Assembly: GCA_041651995.1 (NCBI GenBank)
Contig: JBAZID010000017.1
Location: 1-53,347, forward strand
Length of the DNA: 53,347 nucleotides
Origin: Sulfuricella sp.
GTDB lineage: Bacteria > Pseudomonadota > Gammaproteobacteria > Burkholderiales > Sulfuricellaceae
Reading direction: 5' to 3'
A program made the translations under genes and the position numbers. Position 1 is the first letter of the stretch. Every line of letters starts with the position of its first letter. This document shows positions 1-8,694 of this stretch, in pieces. The notes beneath the pieces are model-generated. The model searched no databases. It had not been told where the DNA came from and saw nothing but the letters and a program-made list of their open reading frames with translations.

Positions 1-1680
<1,680 letters not shown>

Positions 1681-1690
1681 GGCCTGAACG

Positions 1691-1858
1691 GAAAGCACGG
1701 AGTAAAGCCAATGGATTGCACATCAAACCCAACCCCCCTCAGTCCCCCCTTGTCAGGGGGGAAGCGACTGGCTCCTCCCCTGATAAGGGGAGGATGGGAG
1801 GGGTTGGGAAGCCGGAAGAAATCTCACCTTTCGCCATACCCTCCATGTTCTCCGTAGT
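1691..1858. repeat. Intergenic repeat, CACGGAG element copy 1, interrupted by a hairpin array
   Basis: The left end (AAGCACGGAGTAAAG, then GGATTGCAC) and right end (TGTTCTCCGTAGTTTC) resemble the CACGGAG elements at 7476, 17679 and 22004. The middle is replaced by C/G-rich stems. CCCAACCCC (1728-1736) pairs with GGGGTTGGG (1800-1808). Inside lie CCCCCCT/AGGGGGG (1744-1750/1755-1761) and TCCTCCCC/GGGGAGGA (1773-1780/1787-1794). It sits between the two secretion genes, where stems could affect relative expression (inference). Confidence 0.6.
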
Positions 1859-1877
1859 TTCAAACAAAGAGGATTAG

Positions 1878-3293
1878 ATGAAACGACAAGCCCTGGCCGA
1901 TCTTCTCGGGCGTTATGCCAAGGTATTCCGCCACGCCTGGACGCAACGCGGCGAACTGGACAGCCCCGCGCTGCAAGCCCACGAGGCGCAGTTCCTGCCC
2001 GCCGCGCTGGCCTTGCGCGATACGCCGCTGCACCCCGCGCCGCGCATCACGCTCTGGCTGATCATGGCCTTCGCCCTGATCGCGCTGCTGTGGGCTATCT
2101 TCGGACGCATCGACGTGGTGGCGACCGCCGTCGGCAAGATCATCCCCAACGACCGCACCAAGCTCATCCAGCCCATGGAAACCGCCATGGTCAAGGCGAT
2201 CCACGTGCGCGACGGGCAGGCAGTCCAACTGGGGCAGGTGCTGATCGAGCTCGATGCCACCACCGCCGCCGCCGACACCGAAAGGCTGCGCAGCGAGGCC
2301 CTGACCGCGCGGCTGGAGGCGTTGCGCGCGCAAGCCTTGTTGGCTGCGCTGGCAAAAGGCAAGCCGCCGAGGCTGGATGCGCCTGCCGGAGCGGATGCTG
2401 CCCGCCTGCTCGCCGAGCAAAGCCAGGCATCCGGCCAGTTCCAGGAATACCAGGCGCGCCAGCTGCAATTGCAGGCCGAAATCGCCCGCCGCCGGGCCGA
2501 ACTTGCCGCCACCCAGGAGCAGGTCGTCAAACTCGAACAAACCGCGCCCATCGCCCGCAAGCGCGCGGAGGACTACCAGAGGCTGGTCAAGGAGAACTTC
2601 ATTTCCCGGCATGGCTATATGGAACGTGAGCAGGCCCGTATCGAGCAGGAACAGGATTTGGCGCTGAGCCGGGCGAAAGTCACGGAAATCCGCGCCGCGC
2701 TGGCCCAGGCGCAACAGCAGCAGGCCACCCTCACGGCCGAGACGCGCCGGCAGTTGCTGGACCAACGCAACCTGGCGGCGCAAAAAGCCGCATCGCTGGA
2801 ACAGGAACTGCTCAAGGCGGAACAGCGCGGCCGCCTGATGCACTTGACCGCGCCGGTAGCCGGCACCGTGCAGCAGCTGGCCGTGCATACCGTGGGCGGC
2901 GTGGTAACGCCCGCGCAGCCCTTGATGGTGATCGTGCCGCGCGACAACGTGCTGGAAGTCGAGGCCATGCTGCCCAACAAGGACATCGGCTTTGTGAACC
3001 CAGGCCAGGACGCTGAGGTGAAGGTGGAGACCTTTCCGTTCACCAAATACGGCACGCTGCATGGCAGGATCACGCAAGTGTCGTCCGATGCGATCCAGGA
3101 CGAGAAGCTGGGGCTGATTTACGCCACGCGGGTGAAGCTGGCCAAGGATACTTTGCAGGTGGAGAACAAGACCGTGCGGCTCACCCCTGGCATGGCGGTG
3201 ACGGTCGAGGTCAAAACCGGAACGCGGCGGGTGATCGAGTATTTCCTGAGCCCGCTGATGCAGGTTTCGAGCGAGAGCTTGCGGGAGCGGTGA
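1878..3293 (+). CDS. HlyD family type I secretion periplasmic adaptor
   Basis: Membrane fusion protein linking the ABC exporter at the start of the window to an outer-membrane TolC-like channel. The 471 residues match family length. A short cytoplasmic N-terminus is followed by one membrane segment (about residues 57-75) and a lipoyl-like half motif (GKIIPNDRTKLIQP). A long alpha-helical coiled coil (about 120-325) is rich in E, Q, A and R. The second lipoyl half is LTAPVAGTVQQLAV, followed by a C-terminal beta domain ending in the family-typical RRVIEYFLSPL and ESLRER. The gene is probably co-transcribed with the ABC gene. Its stop is one base from the stop of the convergent PIN toxin gene. 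Confidence 0.93.
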   Translation: MKRQALADLLGRYAKVFRHAWTQRGELDSPALQAHEAQFLPAALALRDTPLHPAPRITLWLIMAFALIALLWAIFGRIDVVATAVGKIIPNDRTKLIQPMETAMVKAIHVRDGQAVQLGQVLIELDATTAAADTERLRSEALTARLEALRAQALLAALAKGKPPRLDAPAGADAARLLAEQSQASGQFQEYQARQLQLQAEIARRRAELAATQEQVVKLEQTAPIARKRAEDYQRLVKENFISRHGYMEREQARIEQEQDLALSRAKVTEIRAALAQAQQQQATLTAETRRQLLDQRNLAAQKAASLEQELLKAEQRGRLMHLTAPVAGTVQQLAVHTVGGVVTPAQPLMVIVPRDNVLEVEAMLPNKDIGFVNPGQDAEVKVETFPFTKYGTLHGRITQVSSDAIQDEKLGLIYATRVKLAKDTLQVENKTVRLTPGMAVTVEVKTGTRRVIEYFLSPLMQVSSESLRER

Positions 3294-3294
3294 C

Positions 3295-3768
3295 TTACTG
3301 GGCGCTGAACTCGGGCAACCGAAGCGCATCGGCAGCGGAAAGTATGCGCACGCCAGGAACCGTGGGTGCATCGAGCAAATCCTGGTCGCCCGATACCAGC
3401 CAGGCAGCCCCGGCGGCCAGTGCCGCATGGATGAATTTGTCGTCGTCTGCATCCCGGCAATGGGTGCATGCCGCGATTTCCGGCGGAACCTCTACCCAGT
3501 GCGCAGCGGCATCCAGGTCGTGCAGGATTTGCCGTCGCAGTTCCATGCTCAGATAGCAATCAAACTTGGGCCGCCAAAGCCGCGTTTCAAGCTCGGCAAA
3601 GGTGGCGGGCGAAAACACCGGCAAACTGTGTTCGAGTACCTGGCGCACCAATCGGGCGGGCGCGCCATCGCGTGAGAGCGCAGCGCTGATCCATATATTG
3701 GTGTCGATTACCACCCGAAGCGTCCCGGCCTGAACCACCCCGGCGCGCGGGGGTGGTTCAGCTTTCAT
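3295..3768 (-). CDS. PIN-domain toxin of a type II toxin-antitoxin pair
   Basis: Putative Mg-dependent ribonuclease of the PIN family (COG1569-like). The acidic site residues are visible: D22 in VVIDTNIW, E59 in FAELE, D106/D108-D110 in RDADDDKF, and D128/D130 in SGDQDLL. The ATG overlaps the end of the upstream antitoxin gene by 11 bp, so translation is probably coupled. The first 17 residues (proline and alanine-rich) precede the usual PIN start, and an 11-bp stem-loop lies in exactly that stretch. A GTG at the RVVIDTN segment is therefore an alternative start. The RNA target cannot be told from sequence. Confidence 0.88.
   Translation of the reverse strand: MKAEPPPRAGVVQAGTLRVVIDTNIWISAALSRDGAPARLVRQVLEHSLPVFSPATFAELETRLWRPKFDCYLSMELRRQILHDLDAAAHWVEVPPEIAACTHCRDADDDKFIHAALAAGAAWLVSGDQDLLDAPTVPGVRILSAADALRLPEFSAQ
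3731..3760 (-). promoter_or_regulatory. Perfect 11-bp stem-loop at the antitoxin/toxin junction
   Basis: TGAACCACCCC (3731-3741) pairs perfectly with GGGGTGGTTCA (3750-3760) around an 8-base GC loop. On the minus-strand mRNA it contains the antitoxin stop codon (3758-3760) and begins five bases after the toxin ATG. It could control toxin initiation or cap the antitoxin message. That role is inference. Confidence 0.55.
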
Positions 3769-4009
3769 CGGCCAGCAGCGCCTTCAGCACCTTGGGCGTC
3801 AGCCCCGCTTGTGCCGCTGCATTGGCGGCCTCATCCAGCGTGTGTTGCAGGCGATTGGCGTAGAACGTGCGCATGGCTTCGTAATCCTGTGCGCTCACCA
3901 TCACGCCTACCACGCGGTCGCGGCGCAACACACGCACCGGCTCCCGCTGTGCATGGTCAAGGAATTCTCCGAAACGGGTCTTGGCTTCGTTGGCGGTATA
4001 AGTTTGCAT
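3758..4009 (-). CDS. Phd/YefM-family antitoxin
   Basis: Antitoxin of 83 residues. The N-terminal Phd/YefM DNA-binding fold is recognisable from YTANEAKTRFGEFLDHAQREPVRV and VVGVMVSAQDYEAM. The C-terminal third (alanine-rich, LTPKVLKALLADES) would be the toxin-binding tail. An AAGGATCC Shine-Dalgarno-like stretch precedes the ATG. It lies upstream of, and overlaps, the PIN toxin gene, the usual antitoxin-first order. Family members autorepress their promoter; no operator was identified in the 128 bp upstream. Confidence 0.88.
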   Translation of the reverse strand: MQTYTANEAKTRFGEFLDHAQREPVRVLRRDRVVGVMVSAQDYEAMRTFYANRLQHTLDEAANAAAQAGLTPKVLKALLADES

Positions 4010-4137
4010 GGCGGATCCTTCATGGTCGCAACTTGGATTCGCTTATTATAAGCACGAATCGTTCGATCCGATCGATTTCAATGAGCCATGAAATTCGCTG
4101 TGCGGATTCGATTTGCTGCTGGTGACTGGATAAATTA

Positions 4138-5355
4138 TCACATGGGAGAGAAACGCGGCCTGGGGTCACGCACAAGCAGGTCAGGCGCGGAAAATGGTGC
4201 CAACCGCTCGAGAAAATCCAGCAATTCCAGAGCCGGACTATTACGGAAGAAGGTTGCAGCAGGCGTCTCGATCCAGATCCGGTCAGCATAGGCATAAATC
4301 TCATGGGGCGTATCGCCGATACCGTCATGATTGAGATCAAAGCCTTGGTAATCATCCCAGTAATTACCATGCCAGCGATTGGATAGCGCATCCCCGGAGC
4401 CGGACATCACAACCTGCACCAGGTTTTTCTCGAAACGGTTGTTTTCAAAAATATGCCCTCCCCTCTCACCGTATAACTGAATACCCGTCGTGTTGTGCGC
4501 AACGCGATTAGCGCGAAATACAACCCTGTTCATGTCTCCTACCGGAGAGTCGGAAAGAATGCCGGTGGCACAATGCACAATCTGATTGCCTTCCGCCAGA
4601 ATTTCGTTGCTCTTCTTGATGGCAATGCAGGCGCCGCCGATACCCGCAGTATGCCGCAGAGTGTTGCCCCGGATCGTGATGTAATCCGAATTCAGCACGA
4701 CAATGCCGGTGGCGTTGTTTGAAATGTGATTTCCTTCAATATGGCAATTAGGCGAAAAGATGAGGTGCATGCCATAACGGCTGCCGCGAATCGAATTGCC
4801 GGAAACATGGTTATTGGGTGAATTCATCAAGGTGAAGTCGCGCGTATCGGCGATGTCATTATTCTCGATACGGTTGTTGATACTGTTCCAGAGGCGGACC
4901 GACTCGCCGCGCATGGACAACTCTGCCGGCTTGGAGCGTATGTAATTTCGGCGCACCCTGTTGTGATTCGACTGTTTGAGCACGATGCCAAAAAGCGCGT
5001 TTTCAATCACATTATCTTCGATCCGGTTACTGTCGCCTTCAATCGCGATCCCTGAATCCATTTGATCATGCGAGTTTCCGGTATTGCGAAGGATGAGTCC
5101 TCGCACCACGGCATTGCCGGTATTGACCCGCAGGACGGATCTTTTCCCGCCACCATCAATGATGGCCTTGCCCCCCCCATCCAGTACGATAGCCCTGGAA
5201 AGCGTCACGGGGCCCGCGTAGATCCCGGGAGAAAGACGCAGAATACTGCCAGGGGGCGTTGCATCCACCAGCGACTGCAGCGATGGCCGGCCGAGAACAG
5301 AAAAGGGGTGAGCCAGGCAGATGAGCAGCAATAAACCGAAAGCGCGCCTGTTCAT
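4138..5355 (-). CDS. nosD: NosD-like periplasmic parallel beta-helix protein
   Basis: Resembles NosD, the periplasmic factor needed to assemble the copper centre of nitrous oxide reductase. The chosen start (MNRRAFGLLLLICLAHPF) gives a clean Sec signal peptide of about 22 residues and a 405-residue protein, normal for the family. The frame stays open to 5409. The body is a run of right-handed beta-helix repeats with many N-x-I and N-G/N-x-S turns (RIEDNVIENA, NHVSGNSI, CHIEGNHISNN). It ends with the family-like WHGNYWDDYQGFDLNHDGIGDTPHEIY. No nosZ, nosR, nosF, nosY or nosL is in the window, so the substrate is unproven. A carbohydrate-binding or other CASH-domain protein is the alternative. 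Confidence 0.78.
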   Translation of the reverse strand: MNRRAFGLLLLICLAHPFSVLGRPSLQSLVDATPPGSILRLSPGIYAGPVTLSRAIVLDGGGKAIIDGGGKRSVLRVNTGNAVVRGLILRNTGNSHDQMDSGIAIEGDSNRIEDNVIENALFGIVLKQSNHNRVRRNYIRSKPAELSMRGESVRLWNSINNRIENNDIADTRDFTLMNSPNNHVSGNSIRGSRYGMHLIFSPNCHIEGNHISNNATGIVVLNSDYITIRGNTLRHTAGIGGACIAIKKSNEILAEGNQIVHCATGILSDSPVGDMNRVVFRANRVAHNTTGIQLYGERGGHIFENNRFEKNLVQVVMSGSGDALSNRWHGNYWDDYQGFDLNHDGIGDTPHEIYAYADRIWIETPAATFFRNSPALELLDFLERLAPFSAPDLLVRDPRPRFSPM

Positions 5356-5536
5356 GGTAACGCGGCCGATCAGCAAAGCCGGCGGGCAGGCACCATCAGG
5401 GGCAGGCATAAGGCCGTCATTTTGCTGAAAATGGAATGAATCATGGGACGAACCGCGCTGCTGCCCTGAGGTGGGTAAAAATTCATCAGGCGCTCATGCT
5501 GACATCGCCTTGATCCGCCTGCCTTGATCGGGAACA

Positions 5537-5566
5537 AGAAAAAAGCCCGGCAAAATATTCGGGCCA
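5537..5566 (-). terminator. Rho-independent terminator of smpB
   Basis: On the minus strand GCCCG (5560-5564) pairs with CGGGC (5545-5549) around an AT-rich loop, followed by a run of T (5537-5544). It lies 17-46 bp past the smpB stop. Confidence 0.75.
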
Positions 5567-5582
5567 TCCTCGGGAACAGACC

Positions 5583-6041
5583 TCAGCTTGCCCCTCTTTT
5601 GGCAGTTTTCATGACCTGTTCTTTTTCCCGCTGCCACTCCCGGTCTTTCTCTGCGTCGCGTTTGTCGTGCTGCTTTTTGCCCTTGGCGAGACCAATTTCC
5701 AGCTTGATCCGGCCCTTCGAATAGTGCATGTCGAGCGGCACCAGCGTATAGCCCGCGCGTTCCACCTTGCCGATCAGTTTGCTGATTTCCTCTGCGTGCA
5801 GCAGCAATTTGCGTGTGCGTACCGGGTCAGGGTGAATGTGCGTGGAGGCCGTCGGCAGTGGGCTGATATGGCAGCCGATGAGAAATATCTCGCCGCTGCG
5901 AATAATGACGTAGGCTTCCTTGAGATTCGTCCTCCCGGCGCGTATCGCCTTGACTTCCCAGCCTTCCAGCACCATTCCGGTTTCATATCTTTCCTCGATA
6001 AAAAAATCGTGGAAGGCTTTCTTGTTCTGCGCAATGCTCAT
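5583..6041 (-). CDS. smpB: SsrA-binding protein SmpB
   Basis: tmRNA-binding partner in trans-translation, which rescues stalled ribosomes. The 152 residues are normal length. Diagnostic segments are NKKAFHDFFIEERYETGMVLEGWEVK at the N-terminus, RAGRTNLKEAYV, RTRKLLLHAEEI, and the basic tail GLAKGKKQHDKR with DKREWQREK-like residues. The gene is monocistronic with its own terminator and is divergent from ratA, a common neighbourhood in proteobacteria. No tmRNA gene was seen in the window. Confidence 0.97.
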   Translation of the reverse strand: MSIAQNKKAFHDFFIEERYETGMVLEGWEVKAIRAGRTNLKEAYVIIRSGEIFLIGCHISPLPTASTHIHPDPVRTRKLLLHAEEISKLIGKVERAGYTLVPLDMHYSKGRIKLEIGLAKGKKQHDKRDAEKDREWQREKEQVMKTAKRGAS

Positions 6042-6116
6042 AAGGACGTGAATTTCCGCGATAAATAGGGTATTTTAGCGTTTTTCACATGATAGCGTTA
6101 AAGCTGCAAATCAAAG

Positions 6117-6554
6117 ATGGCACTTGTAGAAAAATCGGTACTGGTTCTGCACTCGGCGCAGCAGATGTTCGACTTGGTGGATGGAGTGGAACTTTACCCG
6201 CAATTCCTTCCCTGGTGTGGAGGAACGGACGTGAAATGGCGCGACGAGGCAAGCACCGTGGCAACCGTCATGATCGACTTTCATCGCATCAAGCAAAGTT
6301 TTACCACTGAAAACGCCAAGCAGATCCCCTCGCTGATCGAAATGAAACTGCAGGATGGGCCCTTTCGCCACCTGGACGGCAGCTGGCGCTTCACCGCCCT
6401 CAACGAGAGCGCGTGCAAGGTCGAATTCAGGCTGCATTATGAATTCTCCAGCAAATTGCTGGAATCCCTGGTCGGCCCGGTGTTCAACCACATCACCAGC
6501 AACTTTGTGGACGCGTTCGTGGAGCGCGCCGAGAAAGTCTACGGAACAACATGA
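6117..6554 (+). CDS. ratA: RatA-like START/Coq10-type protein
   Basis: 145-residue SRPBCC/polyketide-cyclase-fold protein of the RatA/COQ10 family. Recognisable segments are the N-terminus MALVEKSVLVLHSAQQMFDLVDGVELYPQFLPWC, then PFRHLDGSWRF and LVGPVFNHITSNFVDAFVERAEKVYG. In Escherichia coli this protein was named for inhibition of 70S assembly. Homologues bind ubiquinone-like lipids, so the toxin label is historical. It overlaps the rnfH-like gene by four bases (ATGA) and is divergent from smpB, the conserved order. Confidence 0.92.
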   Translation: MALVEKSVLVLHSAQQMFDLVDGVELYPQFLPWCGGTDVKWRDEASTVATVMIDFHRIKQSFTTENAKQIPSLIEMKLQDGPFRHLDGSWRFTALNESACKVEFRLHYEFSSKLLESLVGPVFNHITSNFVDAFVERAEKVYGTT

Positions 6555-6880
6555 GCGAAACCATCCTGATCGAAATCACCTACGCCCTGCCACACGAGCA
6601 AATCCTGCTCACGCGGGAACTGACGTCCGGCGCCACCGCCGAGCAGGCGATCCGCGAATCCGGCCTGCTCGAAAAACACCCCGAAATCGACCTGGGCAAG
6701 AACAAGATCGGCATCTTCGGCAAACTCGCCAAGCTGGATACCGTGCTGCGCGACAAGGACCGCGTCGAGATCTACCGCCCGCTCATTGCGGACCCCAAGG
6801 AAGTTCGCAAACAGCGCGCCGAGGAAGGCAAGGCCATGAAGAAAGGCGGCGGAGATATTGCCTCTGCCGGGGACGAATGA
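6551..6880 (+). CDS. rnfH: RnfH/RatB-family ubiquitin-fold protein
   Basis: 109-residue beta-grasp protein of the RnfH (UPF0125) family. It is recognised by ILIEITYALPHEQILL, the central KNKIGIFGKLAKLDTVLRDKDRVEIYRPL and ADPKEVRKQRAEEG. The basic, glycine-rich tail is typical. Its biochemical role is poorly defined. The ATG overlaps the ratA stop by four bases, indicating translational coupling. Confidence 0.93.
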   Translation: MSETILIEITYALPHEQILLTRELTSGATAEQAIRESGLLEKHPEIDLGKNKIGIFGKLAKLDTVLRDKDRVEIYRPLIADPKEVRKQRAEEGKAMKKGGGDIASAGDE

Positions 6881-6916
6881 CGGTAGAATAGTGAGCTTGA
6901 TTTCAGGAATGACGTA

Positions 6917-7474
6917 ATGCGAACCGAAGTACATGTACATGGCAGCCTTTATCTGCGCAAAGGCGTCACCCTCTCCCAGATCGAAGCCGGGCTCAGACAA
7001 TGGATGGAATATCTGGACGCGGAGAGCATCAGTGAAATGCGCAGCCTGGAAGCCAGCGAACCGGGCGTAAGCCACGACCAGACCGCCCGCGTGCTTGATA
7101 TCTGCTGGACGGGAGAAGTCGGGCGCACTTTTCAGCGCAGCCTGCAAGCCACCCTGGCCGACATGGGTCCGCTGCTGGAACATGCTTCCGAAATCGAGAT
7201 CACCTTCTACCACGAAGATGGGCGCGATGAATTCCAGCTCCTGTTTGCCGGCCCCAGCGCCGAAGCCATCCATCAAGTCCAGAGGCGGCTCATGCTAACG
7301 GATGTGGCTGGCCTGCTCTCGCGCCACTTCGGTCCAGACGAAGTCAAACGCGTCGAGACCCTGGTCAACGAGCTATTTGATCGCGACTGGGAACATAAGG
7401 CAACTCAACCCGAAGCGGATTTCCAGCCCTCCGGCAGCCTGATCCAGTTTCGCGGCAAGAAACACCTGCACTAG
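6917..7474 (+). CDS. Conserved hypothetical protein (RatA-RnfH neighbour)
   Basis: 185 residues, no family recognised with confidence. It has no signal peptide or membrane segment and looks like a soluble alpha/beta protein with acidic helices (ASEIEITFYHEDGRDEFQLLF, DVAGLLSRHFGPDEVKRVETLVNELFDRDW). The AGGAA upstream of the ATG and 36-bp spacing make co-transcription with rnfH plausible. Its stop is followed at once by a CACGGAG repeat element. No function is assigned. Confidence 0.75.
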   Translation: MRTEVHVHGSLYLRKGVTLSQIEAGLRQWMEYLDAESISEMRSLEASEPGVSHDQTARVLDICWTGEVGRTFQRSLQATLADMGPLLEHASEIEITFYHEDGRDEFQLLFAGPSAEAIHQVQRRLMLTDVAGLLSRHFGPDEVKRVETLVNELFDRDWEHKATQPEADFQPSGSLIQFRGKKHLH

Positions 7475-7475
7475 T

Positions 7476-7625
7476 CCTGGAAAAGCAGCTAACCACGAAG
7501 CACACGGAGGGCACGGAGTAAAACTGGATTGCACGCCGTTCGGCATCCCCCGTCGCTTGAGCGCACAAAAGGCCCAAGATTGCCTTTCTCCGTGTTCTCC
7601 GTGGTTTAGAACCAGGGTTTTCAGG
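7476..7625. repeat. CACGGAG intergenic element, copy 2
   Basis: About 150 bp filling the space between two convergent genes. The left terminus is CCTGGAAAAGCAGCTAACCAC with CACGGAG-type 9-bp periods (7493-7520). The right terminus is the inverse, CTCCGTGTTCTCCGTGGTT followed by CAGGGTTTTCAGG. The interior shares GGATTGCAC with copy 1. Confidence 0.75.
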
Positions 7626-7632
7626 CCTTATT

Positions 7633-8694
7633 TCACAGCGCCAGGCACGCCAGCTCGCGCTCGATAGACTCCGCATCGAGCCGCTCGTAATCTTCCCGGT
7701 TGAAGGTAATCATGCCCCCCGCCAGCTCGTGCCAGGTAAAACCGCTGGTCCAGGCGGGCTGCGGGCAGGTCCCCTGTTTGCGGCGCGGGAACAAATACAG
7801 GCGGCCCGGCGCGTAGAGCAGGTTGTAGGGCGTTTCGCTCTCATGCAGCTGGTGAATGCCCGCCCAGGCGGATTTCGGGTCGGAGAAGGCCTGGCAGCTT
7901 GCGGGGTAAGGCATTTCCCCGCCATTGTGGCCCCACACCGGCGTCATCACCGGAAACCCTTCGGGCTTGATGAACATCTGGAAGTGCAGGTGGTTCACCG
8001 AGGCGAACGCACCCAGCGAGTTGTAGCCGAAACCCACGCCGTTCAGCGTCTGCGCCAGCGCTGCGGTGGCGTCCCAGAGATAGAAATGATGCGCCTCGGT
8101 CAGGTATTGCGGCAGGCAGCTATCCCGTTCCGGCACCAGCAGTCCATGGAAATCCACGAACGGATATTTGTTGTAATACAGCGTCGCATGGCGGCCGAGC
8201 AATTCTCCGGCCCAGAATGCTTCCTTCTGCATGAAGCCCTTGTTGAAATGGAACCCGGCCTCGTCGAAAGGCGCACGCAGATGCTCCGGCACGCGCGACG
8301 AGATGCGCTTGGGGCGGAACGAGCGAAGATGGTTGAATTGCAGCTCCCAGGGGCCCGCCCGGCGCTTCACGGTCGGCTGGAGCTGGTCCAGGCCGACAGC
8401 ATGAATCTTGAGGAATACCAGCAGGTCTTCCTCCACAGCCTGGATTTCGCGCCCCTGCCGCAGCGCCTGCACGTATTCATCGCGCAAGGCGGCATAGAGT
8501 TGCGCCAATCCGGCTGAGGCGGCGTCGTAAAGGCGCGGGTCGAAGGTCGCATTGGCGCAGACCAGGATGAACGGCCCCAGGCCGCCTTTTTGCAACAACC
8601 CGTCCAGCCCGGCGGCAAAGGCAGAACCAAAGGCCTGGCTGGAGGCAAAGAGGGGTTCTTCATTTGAACTCACAGCAAATTTTCTCCTGCTCAC
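7633..8694 (-). CDS. HIT-superfamily phosphorylase/nucleotidyltransferase-like protein
   Basis: 353-residue protein with the histidine-triad layout of the GalT/Ap4A phosphorylase branch: YNKYPFVDFHGLLVPE (about 174-189), then YNSLGAFASVNHLHFQMF with H235, H237 and Q239. From memory, the SLGAFASVNHLHFQ block strongly resembles plant VTC2-type GDP-L-galactose phosphorylase and animal GDP-D-glucose phosphorylase. A nucleoside-diphosphate-sugar phosphorylase is the leading guess; the substrate is unknown. The GTG start overlaps the TGA of the M20 amidohydrolase gene (GTGA), so the two are coupled. Confidence 0.65.
   Translation of the reverse strand: MSRRKFAVSSNEEPLFASSQAFGSAFAAGLDGLLQKGGLGPFILVCANATFDPRLYDAASAGLAQLYAALRDEYVQALRQGREIQAVEEDLLVFLKIHAVGLDQLQPTVKRRAGPWELQFNHLRSFRPKRISSRVPEHLRAPFDEAGFHFNKGFMQKEAFWAGELLGRHATLYYNKYPFVDFHGLLVPERDSCLPQYLTEAHHFYLWDATAALAQTLNGVGFGYNSLGAFASVNHLHFQMFIKPEGFPVMTPVWGHNGGEMPYPASCQAFSDPKSAWAGIHQLHESETPYNLLYAPGRLYLFPRRKQGTCPQPAWTSGFTWHELAGGMITFNREDYERLDAESIERELACLAL

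Noticed and set aside
1860..3452. Long open frame on the minus strand (530 codons) opposite the HlyD gene
   Set aside because: Shadow of a GC-rich gene: repetitive Q/R/H/L-rich composition, no family resemblance, and the plus-strand frame is a clear adaptor protein.
5370..5567. Minus-strand 65-codon frame upstream of nosD
   Set aside because: It contains the smpB terminator and has no recognisable protein features.
6117..6880. ratA-rnfH as a true toxin-antitoxin module
   Set aside because: The name is historical; the proteins are COQ10-like and ubiquitin-fold housekeeping-type proteins and the pair is conserved beside smpB.
7493..7609. CRISPR-like array in the CACGGAG periods
   Set aside because: Periods are only 9 bp with 2-bp variable parts and inverted at the other end; no spacers of useful length and no cas genes.
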